From: Paenibacillus montaniterrae
GTDB taxonomy: Bacteria; Bacillota; Bacilli; Paenibacillales; Paenibacillaceae
DNA: 64,000 nucleotides
Direction: 5' to 3'
NCBI RefSeq assembly: GCF_018403185.1
Contig: NZ_BOSE01000001.1
Location: 124,001-188,000, forward strand
Positions 34,533-43,294 of this stretch are shown one piece after another. The position numbers were made by a program, and so were the translations under genes. How positions within the stretch are numbered: the stretch's first letter is position 1; each line of letters begins with the position of its first letter. Under the pieces are notes generated by a model. The model was not told where the DNA came from and made no database searches. It saw only the letters and a list, made by a program, of their open reading frames with translations.

Positions 34533-35276
34533 ATGAAAATTGATGTACTGACGTTGTTTCCGGAAATGTTTACTGGCGTGTTTAATAGCAGTATTTTGGG
34601 CAAAGCCCAGGAAAAAGGAATCGTCAAGCTGCAAGCGATTAACTTTCGCAGCTATGCCAACAATAAGCATCATACAGTGGATGATTACCCGTATGGCGGC
34701 GGCGGAGGCATGGTGCTTAAGCCGGAGCCAGTGTTTGCAGCTGTTGAGGCGCTCTGTGAGCAGGCTGAGGAGGCGCCGCGCGTTATTTTAATGTGTCCCC
34801 AGGGCGAGCGCTATACGCAGCGCAAAGCTGAGGAGCTGAGCGCTGCAAAGCATCTCGTTTTCATTTGCGGGCATTATGAAGGCTATGATGAGCGGATTCG
34901 CAAGCATTTGGTGACAGATGAAATATCGGTGGGCGATTATGTGCTGACGGGCGGAGAGCTGCCGGCAATGACCGTAATTGACAGCGTTGTGCGCCTGCTG
35001 CCAGGCGTGCTCGGTAATGAGACGAGCGCTGTGACGGATTCGTACAGCACTGGCTTGCTTGAATACCCGCACTATACCCGTCCAGCCGTATTTCGCGATA
35101 TGAAGGTGCCCGATGAGCTGTTGTCCGGACATCACGGCAATATTGAAAAATGGAGACGTCAGCAGTCGCTTGTTCGTACGCTGGAGCGCCGCCCTGATCT
35201 GCTGGAAACGGCCGAGTTGACGGAAGCAGAACGAAAATGGCTTGCCGACTACAAAAAAATGAACAATATTGAGTAA
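34533..35276 (+). CDS. trmD: tRNA (guanine37-N1)-methyltransferase
   Basis: 247 residues, SPOUT class with the trefoil-knot SAM site. [36 protein letters not shown] and [13 protein letters not shown] are the TrmD signatures, and [24 protein letters not shown] text marks the C-terminal domain. It forms m1G37 and prevents frameshifting. Coupled to rimM. Confidence 0.97.
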   Translation: MKIDVLTLFPEMFTGVFNSSILGKAQEKGIVKLQAINFRSYANNKHHTVDDYPYGGGGGMVLKPEPVFAAVEALCEQAEEAPRVILMCPQGERYTQRKAEELSAAKHLVFICGHYEGYDERIRKHLVTDEISVGDYVLTGGELPAMTVIDSVVRLLPGVLGNETSAVTDSYSTGLLEYPHYTRPAVFRDMKVPDELLSGHHGNIEKWRRQQSLVRTLERRPDLLETAELTEAERKWLADYKKMNNIE

Positions 35277-35359
35277 AATTTGCTTCACGACTCATTGTAT
35301 TATCTTTTGTTTTATGATATATTTGATAATGTTGTTTTTCGTATAACGGATGGTCCGCT

Positions 35360-35397
35360 ATAAGTGATGAGCTAATCTGGAGGATTAAGGAGCTTAT
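35360..35397 (+). promoter_or_regulatory. Hairpin in the rplS leader (possible L19 autoregulatory leader)
   Basis: ataag / cttat and taatc / gatta form nested arms in the 153-bp trmD-rplS gap, just before the rplS ribosome-binding site. Structured L19 leaders are known in Firmicutes, but I cannot confirm a match by eye. Confidence 0.3.
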
Positions 35398-35429
35398 AAG
35401 AACATCTATGGTGAAAGGAGTTGAGTGTA

Positions 35430-35771
35430 ATGAATATCGTACAAGCAATTACTCAAGAGCAACTTCGTCAAGACGTACCGAATTTCCGTCCTGGTGATAC
35501 ATTGAAAGTGTATGTAAAAGTTATCGAGGGTTCTCGTGAACGTATTCAGCTATTCGAAGGCGTTGTAATTAAACGTCGCGGTGGCGGAATTAGTGAGACT
35601 TTTACAGTTCGTAAAATCTCTTACGGTGTTGGCGTGGAAAGAACATTCCCGCTTCATTCGCCAAAGGTTGATAGAATCGAAGTAGCACGTCGCGGTAAAG
35701 TTCGTCGCGCGAAATTGTACTACCTTCGCAACTTGCGTGGTAAAGCAGCAAGAATCAAGGAAATTCGCTAA
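35430..35771 (+). CDS. rplS: 50S ribosomal protein L19
   Basis: 113 residues. [40 protein letters not shown] and the C-terminal [17 protein letters not shown] are the L19 signatures. ATG 35430 follows AAAGGAGTTGAG. L19 sits at the 30S/50S interface. Confidence 0.97.
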   Translation: MNIVQAITQEQLRQDVPNFRPGDTLKVYVKVIEGSRERIQLFEGVVIKRRGGGISETFTVRKISYGVGVERTFPLHSPKVDRIEVARRGKVRRAKLYYLRNLRGKAARIKEIR

Positions 35772-35785
35772 AATGAACTATCAGG

Positions 35786-35813
35786 AGGAGCTTGTTTTAT
35801 CAAGCTCCTTTTC
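35786..35813 (+). terminator. Terminator after rplS
   Basis: A perfect 9-bp stem aggagcttg / caagctcct with a 6-nt loop is followed by tttt. Confidence 0.8.
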
Positions 35814-35837
35814 GTGTTTTAGGACAAGCTTGCCTCA

Positions 35838-36078
35838 CAAAATTTTTGCTATGCAGAGAGGCGAGACAGGATGTAAGATGAAAGGTAATAGAGCATGCTT
35901 TCAAAGCAACTTTTCGCAGTGAAAGCAAGTCTAACGATATGTAGCAATACACAATGCTTCCGAATTACTTTTCATATGCAGAGAAGTAGAATAGGGAGTA
36001 ATATGAAAAGTAAGATCGTGCTTCCGAGGTACTTTTCATATGCAGAGAAGTAGAACAGGAAGTAATATGAAAAGTTGT
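35838..36078 (+). repeat. Tandem palindromic repeats upstream of the signal peptidase gene
   Basis: Two adjacent units of about 62 bp (35956-36017 and 36018-36078) each carry acttttcatatgcagagaag ... gtaatatgaaaagt. Their ends acttttcatat / atatgaaaagt are perfect inverted repeats of 11 bp. A third, degenerate unit (tgctatgcagagaggcgaga ... gatgaaaggta) lies at about 35847-35893. There is no ORF in the 320-bp gap; the last unit ends at the signal peptidase ribosome-binding site. Confidence 0.75.
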
Positions 36079-36091
36079 AGGAGGTATAGGA

Positions 36092-36802
36092 ATGGAGCCT
36101 AACGATAAAATGACTAATAGTACGATTAATCCAGAGGTCAATGATGTATCAGAAGCAGATCAAGCTCAATCCAATGAACTAGCTGACTCTACTCCTATTC
36201 CGAGCCGTAAGGACGCTCGACAAAAAAAAGCCTACCGTGAAACTGTTGAGTGGATTAAAGCGATTGCCATTGCCGTGGTGCTCGTTTTTATTGTAAGAAC
36301 CTTTCTTTTCTCGCCTTTTATTGTAGATGGAGCGTCAATGGAACCGAACTTTCATACGAAAGAACGCGTTATTGTCAATCTGCTCATTTATAAAATAAGC
36401 AAGCCAAGCTATGGGGATGTCGTCGTATTTGATGTTCCAGAGGAAGGCCGCCGCTTTATTAAGCGAGTGATTGGTGTTCCGGGCGATACGATCGAAGTGC
36501 ATGGCGATGATGTTTATGTAAATGGCGAGCGAATTGAAGAGCCTTATTTGGAGGAAGCTATTGCAGAAAGCCATGAAAGAGGCGAAACCTATAATGGCCA
36601 AAGCGATTATTTCAGCTTTCCCAATGACTACTACCAGGATAATGTTGTGCCTGAGGGACATTACTTTGTAATGGGCGATAATCGAAGCGACAGTAAGGAT
36701 AGTCGCGCAATTGGCTATGTATCAGAGGATGAGATTATTGGCCGCGCAGATATCGTCATGTGGCCATTAGCTGAGTTGAAATTAATCAAGCATTACAACT
36801 AG
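36092..36802 (+). CDS. sipS: Type I signal peptidase
   Basis: 236 residues. A polar N-terminus of about 48 residues (rich in Asn/Asp/Glu, unusually long), one membrane anchor (about 52-72, WIKAIAIAVVLVFIVRTFLF), then an extracellular catalytic domain. Catalytic S82 in GASMEPN and K124 in RRFIKRVIGVPGD; box E is GDNRSDSKDSR. It removes signal peptides from secreted proteins. ATG 36092 follows GTAGGAGGTATAGG. In Bacillus a sip gene lies between rplS and rbgA too. The symbol is by family; Bacilli have several paralogues. Confidence 0.93.
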   Translation: MEPNDKMTNSTINPEVNDVSEADQAQSNELADSTPIPSRKDARQKKAYRETVEWIKAIAIAVVLVFIVRTFLFSPFIVDGASMEPNFHTKERVIVNLLIYKISKPSYGDVVVFDVPEEGRRFIKRVIGVPGDTIEVHGDDVYVNGERIEEPYLEEAIAESHERGETYNGQSDYFSFPNDYYQDNVVPEGHYFVMGDNRSDSKDSRAIGYVSEDEIIGRADIVMWPLAELKLIKHYN

Positions 36803-36815
36803 ATGAGGTGAACAA

Positions 36816-37706
36816 ATGGCTATTCAATGGTTTCCAGGGCATATGACCCGTGCGAAACGCCAAATTCAAGAAAAGCTGAAATTAATCGACATCGCTATCG
36901 AATTGCTGGATGCTCGAGTGCCGATTTCCAGCCGCAACCCAATGGTTGATGAAATTTTGCTTGGCAAGCCGAGATTGATTATTCTAAATAAATCCGATCT
37001 TGCCGATCCAAGAATGAACGAGCAGTGGAAGCAATATTTTGAGCATGAAGGGCATACCTGCGCAATTGTCGATTCCAATACAGGAACAGGTGTGCAAAGC
37101 ATCTCCACGCTTGCCAAAGAGATTTTGAAGGAAAAAATAGATAAGCAAATTGCCAAAGGAATGCGCCCGAGAGCGATCCGAAGCTTAATTGTCGGCATTC
37201 CCAATGTAGGCAAATCGACGCTGATCAATCGTTTGGCTGGCAGAAGTGTAGCGATTACGGGCGATAAGCCGGGAGTCACGAAAGGCCAGCAATGGATTAA
37301 AGCTGGAGCTGATTTCGAACTGCTCGATACGCCAGGCATATTATGGCCCAAATTCGAGGATCAGATGGTTGGTTACCGACTGGCGATAACAGGCGCTATC
37401 CGCGAGCAAATTTTGAATTTGGATGATATCGGTTATTATGCAATGAAAATGCTTTGCCAGCGCTATTGGACGACGCTTGCTGAACGCTATGAGCTTAGCG
37501 AGCCGCCTGCTGACTGCGAGGACAATATGGAAATTGTACGCATTATGGAGGAAGTTGGACGCAAGCGCGGCTGCTTGATGAGCGGCGGCAGAGTGGATCT
37601 TGAAAAAGCGTCCAGTATTATTTTGCGTGATCTTCGTGCCGGCAAGCTTGGGCGAATTACGCTTGAGGCTCCGTACGATGATATGCCTGTAAGAGAGGTA
37701 GAATAG
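36816..37706 (+). CDS. rbgA: Ribosome biogenesis GTPase RbgA (YlqF)
   Basis: 296 residues. A circularly permuted GTPase: G4 NKSDLADP comes before G1 [17 protein letters not shown] and G3 DTPG. The start [15 protein letters not shown] is the RbgA signature, and the C-terminal domain (about 200-296) binds the 45S/50S precursor. ATG 36816 follows GATGAGGTGA. Its stop touches the rnhB start. Confidence 0.95.
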   Translation: MAIQWFPGHMTRAKRQIQEKLKLIDIAIELLDARVPISSRNPMVDEILLGKPRLIILNKSDLADPRMNEQWKQYFEHEGHTCAIVDSNTGTGVQSISTLAKEILKEKIDKQIAKGMRPRAIRSLIVGIPNVGKSTLINRLAGRSVAITGDKPGVTKGQQWIKAGADFELLDTPGILWPKFEDQMVGYRLAITGAIREQILNLDDIGYYAMKMLCQRYWTTLAERYELSEPPADCEDNMEIVRIMEEVGRKRGCLMSGGRVDLEKASSIILRDLRAGKLGRITLEAPYDDMPVREVE

Positions 37707-38366
37707 ATGAATGAAGTAACCGATCAGCTTGCTTTTGAGAAAGAGCAGTGGCAGCAAGGCGTCGAGCTGGTTGCAGGTGTGGATGAAGTAGGTCGCGGCT
37801 GCTTGTTCGGCGACGTTGTTGCCGCCGCTGTAATTTTGCCGCGGGGCTGTGTGATTGAAGGAATTGATGATTCGAAAAAGCTGACAGAGAAAAAACGCGA
37901 GCAGCTGTTTCAATATATAACAGAAACTGCGGTGGCTTACCATATTACGGCGATCCCCGCTAAAGTAATAGATCAGATCAATATTAAGCAGGCGGCGAGG
38001 CTGGCAATGAAGCTTGCTGTCGAAGGCTTGAGCGAGCAGCCTAAACATATTCTGGTTGATGCAGAAACATTGGAGCTGCCTCAGCCGCAGCAGGCGATTA
38101 TTAAAGGCGATGCAAGAAGCCAGTCAATTGGTGCTGCCTCGATATTAGCCAAGGTAACGCGAGATCGCCTATGTCAAACCGATTGGCATGAGCGCTTCCC
38201 GCAATATGAGCTGGCGAAGCATAAAGGCTATGCTACAAAGCTACATAATGAAATGATTTTACAGCATGGGCCGTCGCCGATGCATCGAAAAACATTTTTA
38301 CGCAAGCTGCTGGGAGACCAGCTTGACTCCGCATGGGAAAATATGTCGTTAAAGTATAGCGATTAG
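37707..38366 (+). CDS. rnhB: Ribonuclease HII
   Basis: 219 residues. It cleaves RNA in RNA/DNA hybrids and single ribonucleotides. Catalytic D26 and E27 in AGVDEVGRG, further Asp in ILVDAE and in GDARSQSIGAASILAKVTRD. It is shorter at the N-terminus than the B. subtilis enzyme (about 255 residues), but the catalytic domain is complete. ATG 37707 directly follows the rbgA stop; AGAGAGGTAGA is the likely site. Confidence 0.94.
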   Translation: MNEVTDQLAFEKEQWQQGVELVAGVDEVGRGCLFGDVVAAAVILPRGCVIEGIDDSKKLTEKKREQLFQYITETAVAYHITAIPAKVIDQINIKQAARLAMKLAVEGLSEQPKHILVDAETLELPQPQQAIIKGDARSQSIGAASILAKVTRDRLCQTDWHERFPQYELAKHKGYATKLHNEMILQHGPSPMHRKTFLRKLLGDQLDSAWENMSLKYSD

Positions 38367-38397
38367 TAGGCATTAGCCTATTTATCGCTATTTTTTA
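38358..38397 (+). terminator. Terminator overlapping the rnhB stop
   Basis: The arms agcgat...taggc / gccta...atcgct are followed by attttttatg. The rnhB stop codon is inside the 5' arm. Confidence 0.75.
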
Positions 38398-38506
38398 TGC
38401 GCTCAACTTTGCCCGCTCCGCTTCAAAAATATAAATTCGCTCTTCATTTATGGTGCTGGCTCAGCCGATATTAAAATAGTAGTAATGAAAGAGAGGAGCA
38501 ACGTTC

Positions 38507-40657
38507 ATGAACATAAATAATATTAAAGGTATGTTTGGCGATGCGGTCAGCAATGAAGTAAGAACGTTAGAGCTGCGAGTCGGTCAAGTTGTCCGTGGCG
38601 TTGTTCTGCAGCAATTCCCAAACAATGAAGCTACGGTTTCGATCAATGGCGTGCAGGTACGGGCGAAGCTTGAAATCCCGCTAATGGAAGGGCAAGCGTC
38701 GCTGCTGCAGGTGCAGCCAGATTCTAAAAACGGACAAATTCATTTAAAGCAGGTCGATCCTGCAGCTCTTGGAATGCAGGACCCGATGAAGGATATATTG
38801 AAGGCACTCAATTTGCCGGATAAAAGCTGGGCGCAAGATATCATTAAAGATTTGAGACGTGAAGGGTTTGCGCTTAATAAGGAGACTGCGGCAGCGTTTC
38901 AGCGCGCCGCGCAGCTGCAGCCTCCAGGAGTTAGCCAGGAGCAGTGGATGAATGCCGCTGCCGCTGCTTTTAAAAGAGGCTTGCCGATGACGGAAGCGAC
39001 GATTTCAGCGATGCATCAGCTGCAAAGCGGCACGCCGATTCACAGCCTGATTTCCCAGCTCCATAGTCAGCTTGCTCAAATGCTGCAGCAAGGGGGAAAT
39101 GGGCAGAGTAAGCAGTTGCTTACACAGCTAATGGCGCAATTAGAGCAGGGGGCGGAGTTGCTGCGCTTGCTTTCTGGAACTACGACTGGCAGCAACAGTT
39201 CTATGCAGCAGCAGGCTCAAGCGAACAGCTTGCCGCAGGCGGCACCCGGTGCAGCAATTGCTAATCCGTTAGCTCAAGCTGCCGCGACACTGGCCTCACA
39301 AGCTGCCAATGCAGGCTCGAGCCAGCCAAATCAGACAGTACAGGCGACTGTCCCTGCCCCTTTGCAGCAAGGGGGAGCTCATCAGCCGGCAGCAGGTGCA
39401 GCCAGTTCTGCAGCTGCCAGTCAGGCCGCAACAGCCCAAGGCAGCCAAGGAGCGGCATCGAGCAGTCTACTGCCGCAGCTTATGAAGTGGCTGGGCGTTA
39501 GTCATGAAGCGTTGTTCGCCAAGCATATGCTAAGCGGGGCGCCTGCAGCAGGCACGTCAGCAATGCAGAGCAACGGCTCAACTGCCCTGCAGCAGTCTGC
39601 ACAGCCGCTACCTAGCGACGCTGCGGCGCAAGCGCAAGCCAATTCAGCAGCCGCAGCAAGGTCAGCTGCTCAAGGCGGACAGCCGCAGCCGGCAATGCCT
39701 GCCGCCAGTCAAGCTGCTCAGCAGAGCGTACTGCCTCAATCGCAGGCAACTGCGGTCAATATTGGTGGTGGAGCGTCAACGCAATCTATAGCGAGCAACA
39801 TTCAAGCGACGCCACAGCAGACTGCTTTTGCACAGCAATTAGCGGATGGTGCTGCTCAGATGGGGGCAACGACGAACAGCTCGCCAACAACTGCTGCTGC
39901 GCCAGCACAAGGTCAGGCTCAGCCTGCACAGGGCCAGACACATGGGCAAGCTCAGCCAGCGCAAGGCCAAGCAGCGCCGAGTCTGCCAGCAGCTGTTGCG
40001 ACGGCGACGTCACAGTCTGCGTTGTCAGCGGCGGCAGATGGGTCGCATACTCAGCTGCAATCCCATGCTGCAAGCCAGCAGCATAGCGTTCAGGAAAGCT
40101 TGAAAGCGAGCATCATTCAGCTGTTGCAAGCTGCTGACGTTACTGGTCAGGTTAAAGAAACGGCGCAGCAGCTGCTGCATGCGATTACAGGCCAGCAGCT
40201 TATGCTGTCGCCAGAGCGCAATCATTCCGTTTTTTCGCATGTCACTCTATTTATCCCGATACATGACGGAGAAAAGGGCCAGACTGCGTCTGTTCATGTA
40301 CAAACGAGACGAAACCGCAAGGGTGAGCTGGATTCCGACAACTGCCGCATCGTGTTTGATCTGCAGATGAAGACGCTTGGCCCAACCTTGGTTGATATGA
40401 ATATTGTCAATAAGATTGTAAGCTTGAATCTTTGGAATGATCATCCCGCGATTGCACCGATCCTTGACACTTTAAAGCCGGAGGTGCAGGAGGCGCTGAA
40501 TAGTCATGGTTATATGCTGTCCTCAGTGCGTGCCAGCGCGATTCCGCTTAAGGAAGAAGAGTCCGCCAAGCTGGAGGAAGGCAAGGCGGTCATCATCCCG
40601 CCAGATATTGAACAATTGAACTCCACCCGCTACAAAGGAGTTGACTTCAAAATATGA
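38507..40657 (+). CDS. ylqG: YlqG-like protein: FliK-type C-terminal domain with long Ala/Gln-rich linker
   Basis: 716 residues. The N-terminus (1-75) is a small beta domain (LELRVGQVVRGVVLQQFPNN, EGQASLLQVQPDSKNGQIHL). Residues about 230-525 are low complexity, very rich in Ala, Gln, Ser, Gly and Pro (QAQPAQGQTHGQAQPAQGQ). The C-terminus (about 555-700) resembles the FliK hook-length domain: FDLQMKTLGPTLVDMNIVN, then a strand, helix and LSSVRAS ending. It is encoded outside the flagellar operon and overlaps by 4 nt (ATGA) a FlhB-C-like gene, recreating a FliK/FlhB pair. ATG 38507 follows AGAGAGGAG. Known in Bacillus as uncharacterised ylqG; role inferred only. Confidence 0.7.
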   Translation: MNINNIKGMFGDAVSNEVRTLELRVGQVVRGVVLQQFPNNEATVSINGVQVRAKLEIPLMEGQASLLQVQPDSKNGQIHLKQVDPAALGMQDPMKDILKALNLPDKSWAQDIIKDLRREGFALNKETAAAFQRAAQLQPPGVSQEQWMNAAAAAFKRGLPMTEATISAMHQLQSGTPIHSLISQLHSQLAQMLQQGGNGQSKQLLTQLMAQLEQGAELLRLLSGTTTGSNSSMQQQAQANSLPQAAPGAAIANPLAQAAATLASQAANAGSSQPNQTVQATVPAPLQQGGAHQPAAGAASSAAASQAATAQGSQGAASSSLLPQLMKWLGVSHEALFAKHMLSGAPAAGTSAMQSNGSTALQQSAQPLPSDAAAQAQANSAAAARSAAQGGQPQPAMPAASQAAQQSVLPQSQATAVNIGGGASTQSIASNIQATPQQTAFAQQLADGAAQMGATTNSSPTTAAAPAQGQAQPAQGQTHGQAQPAQGQAAPSLPAAVATATSQSALSAAADGSHTQLQSHAASQQHSVQESLKASIIQLLQAADVTGQVKETAQQLLHAITGQQLMLSPERNHSVFSHVTLFIPIHDGEKGQTASVHVQTRRNRKGELDSDNCRIVFDLQMKTLGPTLVDMNIVNKIVSLNLWNDHPAIAPILDTLKPEVQEALNSHGYMLSSVRASAIPLKEEESAKLEEGKAVIIPPDIEQLNSTRYKGVDFKI

Positions 40658-40944
40658 GCGAGAAAATGTCCAGGCTTAAAAAAGCAGTTGCAATGAAATA
40701 TGATCCGCTCACCAATACCGCTCCTGTAGTAGTGGCGAAAGGACAAGGAGACCTTGCCGAAAAAATATTAGAGAAGGCCAAGGAAAGCGGCGTACCGATT
40801 CAAGAGGATCAATCATTGGTAGAGGTGCTGTCAAAGCTTGATGTTGATCAAGAAATTCCGCCAGAGCTTTTTGCAGTTGTTGCTGAAATATTGAGCTTAG
40901 TCTATCGAGCGGACAGCAGAGCTCAGAAGCTGGAGCTGCCATGA
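40654..40944 (+). CDS. ylqH: FlhB C-terminal-domain homologue (YlqH/FlhX-like)
   Basis: 96 residues matching the cytoplasmic C-terminal domain of the export gate protein FlhB: KKAVAMKYDPLTNTAPVVVA, KGQGDLAEKILEKAKESGVP, IQEDQSLVEVL and IPPELFAVVAEILSLVY. The transmembrane part and the NPTH autocleavage motif are absent; the protein begins where the cleaved FlhB fragment would begin. In Helicobacter a similar free protein (FlhX) can replace that fragment. It overlaps ylqG (ATGA) and yraN (ATGA), so the three are translationally coupled. Confidence 0.88.
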   Translation: MSEKMSRLKKAVAMKYDPLTNTAPVVVAKGQGDLAEKILEKAKESGVPIQEDQSLVEVLSKLDVDQEIPPELFAVVAEILSLVYRADSRAQKLELP

Positions 40945-41306
40945 ACCGCAAGCAATTGGGACAGCTGGGCGAACAGTTCGCTGCTGATTACTTGCAGAAG
41001 CAGGGCATGCGCATCGTCGCGCGCAATTGGCGCTGTGCCTCGGGTGAGCTGGATTTAATTGCGTATGATCGAAAGGTGCTTGTTTTTGTCGAGGTGCGGA
41101 CAAGAACGGTTTATATGAATAATAAAGCACGTTACGGCTCGGTGCTGGAGGCGGTTACTCCTTACAAGCAGCAGCAAATTAGAAAATTGGCGGAAATCTA
41201 TTTATATCAAAAAAAGCTGGCTGATCAGGCTGTTCGCTTTGATGTTGTTTTAATCGAACGCGAAGACGATTTAATGAAAGCCACCCATATTCCCCACGCG
41301 TTTTAG
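40941..41306 (+). CDS. yraN: YraN family (UPF0102) putative endonuclease-fold protein
   Basis: 121 residues. LGQLGEQFAADYLQKQGMRI, ARNWRCASGELDLIAYD and VFVEVRTR carry the conserved Glu, Asp and ExK-like residues of the restriction-endonuclease fold. The function is unproven; commonly encoded near rnhB and comM. ATG 40941 overlaps the ylqH stop by 4 nt. Confidence 0.9.
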   Translation: MNRKQLGQLGEQFAADYLQKQGMRIVARNWRCASGELDLIAYDRKVLVFVEVRTRTVYMNNKARYGSVLEAVTPYKQQQIRKLAEIYLYQKKLADQAVRFDVVLIEREDDLMKATHIPHAF

Positions 41307-41330
41307 GCGGAGCAGCGGCTCCGCCTTATT
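41306..41330. terminator. Terminator between convergent yraN and comM
   Basis: A perfect 8-bp GC-rich stem ggcggagc / gctccgcc with a 4-nt loop follows the yraN stop codon. Confidence 0.6.
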
Positions 41331-41388
41331 TGCATATCTGAGCGACTTAATGGAGAATGAGCGACTTATGGATAATACGAGCGGCTCG

Positions 41389-42915
41389 TTACGGAGCGAA
41401 GGCCATATCAAGCTTGCGATATTGCACCGCTTCGGCTACATGCTCCAGCTGAATATGCTCGGACAGCTCCAAATCCGCTATCGTTCTGGCAATTTTAATA
41501 ATCCGCTCATAGCCGCGCATGCTTAATCCAAGCTTCGTAAAGGCATGCTCCAGCAGCTGGGCAGCCTCCTTCGGAATGGCTGCATAGCGGCTTAATGCTG
41601 AAGCGGGCAGCTCGCTATTATAGCGATAGCGCTGCTCGCGATACCGTTCCTGCTGGACTGAAATAGCCTGCAGCACCTTTGCTTTAAGCTTTTCTGTGCC
41701 GTATTGCATATCGTTCGGTTCGCCAGCAAGGGTGAGCGGACGAGCCATATCGAGCTGAATATCAATGCGGTCAAGCAGCGGGCCCGAAAGCTTGGAGCGA
41801 TAGCGCTGGATCATGAGCTGGCTGCAGCCGCAGCTGTTATGCTCCGTTTCAAAGCCGTAATAGCCGCACGGACAAGGGTTATAGGAAGCGGCAAGCATAA
41901 ATGAAGCAGGGAACGTAATATGATTGCGCGCCCGAGAGATTGTGACGGTGCGCTCCTCAAGCGGCTGGCGCAGCAGCTCAAGCACTTGGCGGGAAAACTC
42001 CGGCAGCTCATCCAGAAACAGCACGCCATGATGGGCGAGTGTAATTTCGCCGGGCTGCGGAATGCCACCGCCGCCAATCAGCCCTGCATAAGAGATGGAA
42101 TGATGCGGCGCGCGAAACGGCGGATTTTTTTGCAGCTGAGACGAAGCAGCCTGCAGCTTGCCCGCTACGCTGTAAATTTTCATTACCTCTAGCGCCTCGG
42201 CTTCCGCCAATTGCGGTAGCAGTGTGGGCAGGCGGCGCATCAGCATCGTTTTGCCTACGCCCGGCGGTCCGCACACAATGATGTTATGCCTGCCTGCGGC
42301 GGCAATGAGCAGCGCCCGCTTCGCCTCTTGCTGACCGACGATATCGGCAAGATCAAGCTCTTCCTTGTCGGCAGGCGCAGGAGCAGACAGACTTCTGAAT
42401 TGTGCGGACGCTTGAAAGTTTAATTGCTGCAGCTGATTCAAATGAGCAATCGGATAAATGTGCAGATCGGATATTAATCCGGCCTCAGCGGCGTTGTCCT
42501 GGGGGATAATTACTTTGCTGCAGCCCGCCTGCTTGGCATATTGCAGCAGTGCCAGCATGCCATTAATCGGCCGCACATGACCGTCCAGTGCCAGTTCGCC
42601 CACCAGCAGCGTATGCTCGAAATCGTGCTGGAGCTGAGCTGATGCCTGCAGCAAGCCAGTTGCAATGGCCAGGTCGAGACCGCTGCCTTGCTTGCGCAGA
42701 GCAGCAGGCGCGAGATTGATCGTAATCCGTTCAAGCGGAAAGCGAAAGCCGCTGTTGCGGATCGCGGAGCGTACTCGCTCCACCGATTCGCGCACGGCTG
42801 AATCGGGTAGGCCGACAACTGAAATTTGCGGAATGCCGCTTGTAATATCGACCTCAACCGTTATGCCAGTGCCTTCAACTCCGACGACAATCGCACTATG
42901 AACTGTAGCAAACAC
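41389..42915 (-). CDS. comM: ComM/YifB family Mg-chelatase-like AAA+ ATPase
   Basis: 508 residues. An N-terminal Lon-like fold (ITVEVDITSGIPQISVVGLP), central AAA+ domain (Walker A GPPGVGKTMLMRRLP, Walker B GVLFLDELPEF) and C-terminal Mg-chelatase domain. ComM is a hexameric helicase that promotes branch migration during natural transformation. GTG 42915 is chosen: GGAGGTG lies 7-9 nt upstream and the N-terminus becomes MFATVHSAIVVGVEG, typical for the family; the longer frame to 42987 adds 24 atypical residues. The ribosome-binding site lies in the 3' arm of a terminator-like hairpin (42920-42947). Confidence 0.92.
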   Translation of the reverse strand: MFATVHSAIVVGVEGTGITVEVDITSGIPQISVVGLPDSAVRESVERVRSAIRNSGFRFPLERITINLAPAALRKQGSGLDLAIATGLLQASAQLQHDFEHTLLVGELALDGHVRPINGMLALLQYAKQAGCSKVIIPQDNAAEAGLISDLHIYPIAHLNQLQQLNFQASAQFRSLSAPAPADKEELDLADIVGQQEAKRALLIAAAGRHNIIVCGPPGVGKTMLMRRLPTLLPQLAEAEALEVMKIYSVAGKLQAASSQLQKNPPFRAPHHSISYAGLIGGGGIPQPGEITLAHHGVLFLDELPEFSRQVLELLRQPLEERTVTISRARNHITFPASFMLAASYNPCPCGYYGFETEHNSCGCSQLMIQRYRSKLSGPLLDRIDIQLDMARPLTLAGEPNDMQYGTEKLKAKVLQAISVQQERYREQRYRYNSELPASALSRYAAIPKEAAQLLEHAFTKLGLSMRGYERIIKIARTIADLELSEHIQLEHVAEAVQYRKLDMAFAP

Positions 42916-42947
42916 AAAAAAGCACCTCCATTTTGCAGGAGGTGCTT
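42916..42947 (-). terminator. Terminator-like hairpin that contains the comM ribosome-binding site
   Basis: On the minus strand a perfect 10-bp stem aagcacctcc / ggaggtgctt with an 8-nt loop is followed at once by a T-run and then the comM GTG start. The GGAGG Shine-Dalgarno sequence is the 3' arm. It could terminate transcription, block translation, or both; a TATAAT on the minus strand (42995-42990) lies upstream. Confidence 0.7.
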
Positions 42948-42987
42948 CCTCACATGATTCAATATTATGAAAGATATTGATATCCAT

Positions 42988-43294
42988 TATATTACCATAA
43001 AGCGAATATCATGGCATCATTAAATATGAATGCAATAACGTCTGGCTGTCGCGAGCAGGAAGCAGGAAGCTGCGTCAGCCATGATCTTCAATTAACATCT
43101 GGTTATTGGCTGTGAAATATGTCATACTAAGAAATGGATTGCGCATACAATCTCATTTTGAGATTAGTATGATAGCAAAGTTAGCTCACTATTTTTCGAT
43201 AAAAGAGGAGATAAAGTGAGCAAAAAATGATACAATGTAAGCAGTTTCTTTGTACATATGACTGCAATAAGTCAGCGAAATGGAGGATTTCAAC
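42988..43294 (+). other. Intergenic region comM-sucC (divergent promoters)
   Basis: 307 bp without a gene. It holds the minus-strand -10 candidate for comM (42990-42995) and a plus-strand TACAAT (43231-43236) that may serve sucC. A decoy ribosome-binding site followed by a four-codon frame (GTG AGC AAA AAA TGA, 43216-43230) is also present. No terminator or known riboswitch recognised. Confidence 0.4.

Noticed and set aside
35737..35922. 61-codon frame downstream of rplS
   Set aside because: It starts inside rplS, spans its terminator and a degenerate repeat unit, and has no recognisable protein features.
43216..43230. Four-codon leader peptide (GTG AGC AAA AAA TGA) before sucC
   Set aside because: It has a good ribosome-binding site but is too short to judge, and no attenuator structure follows it.
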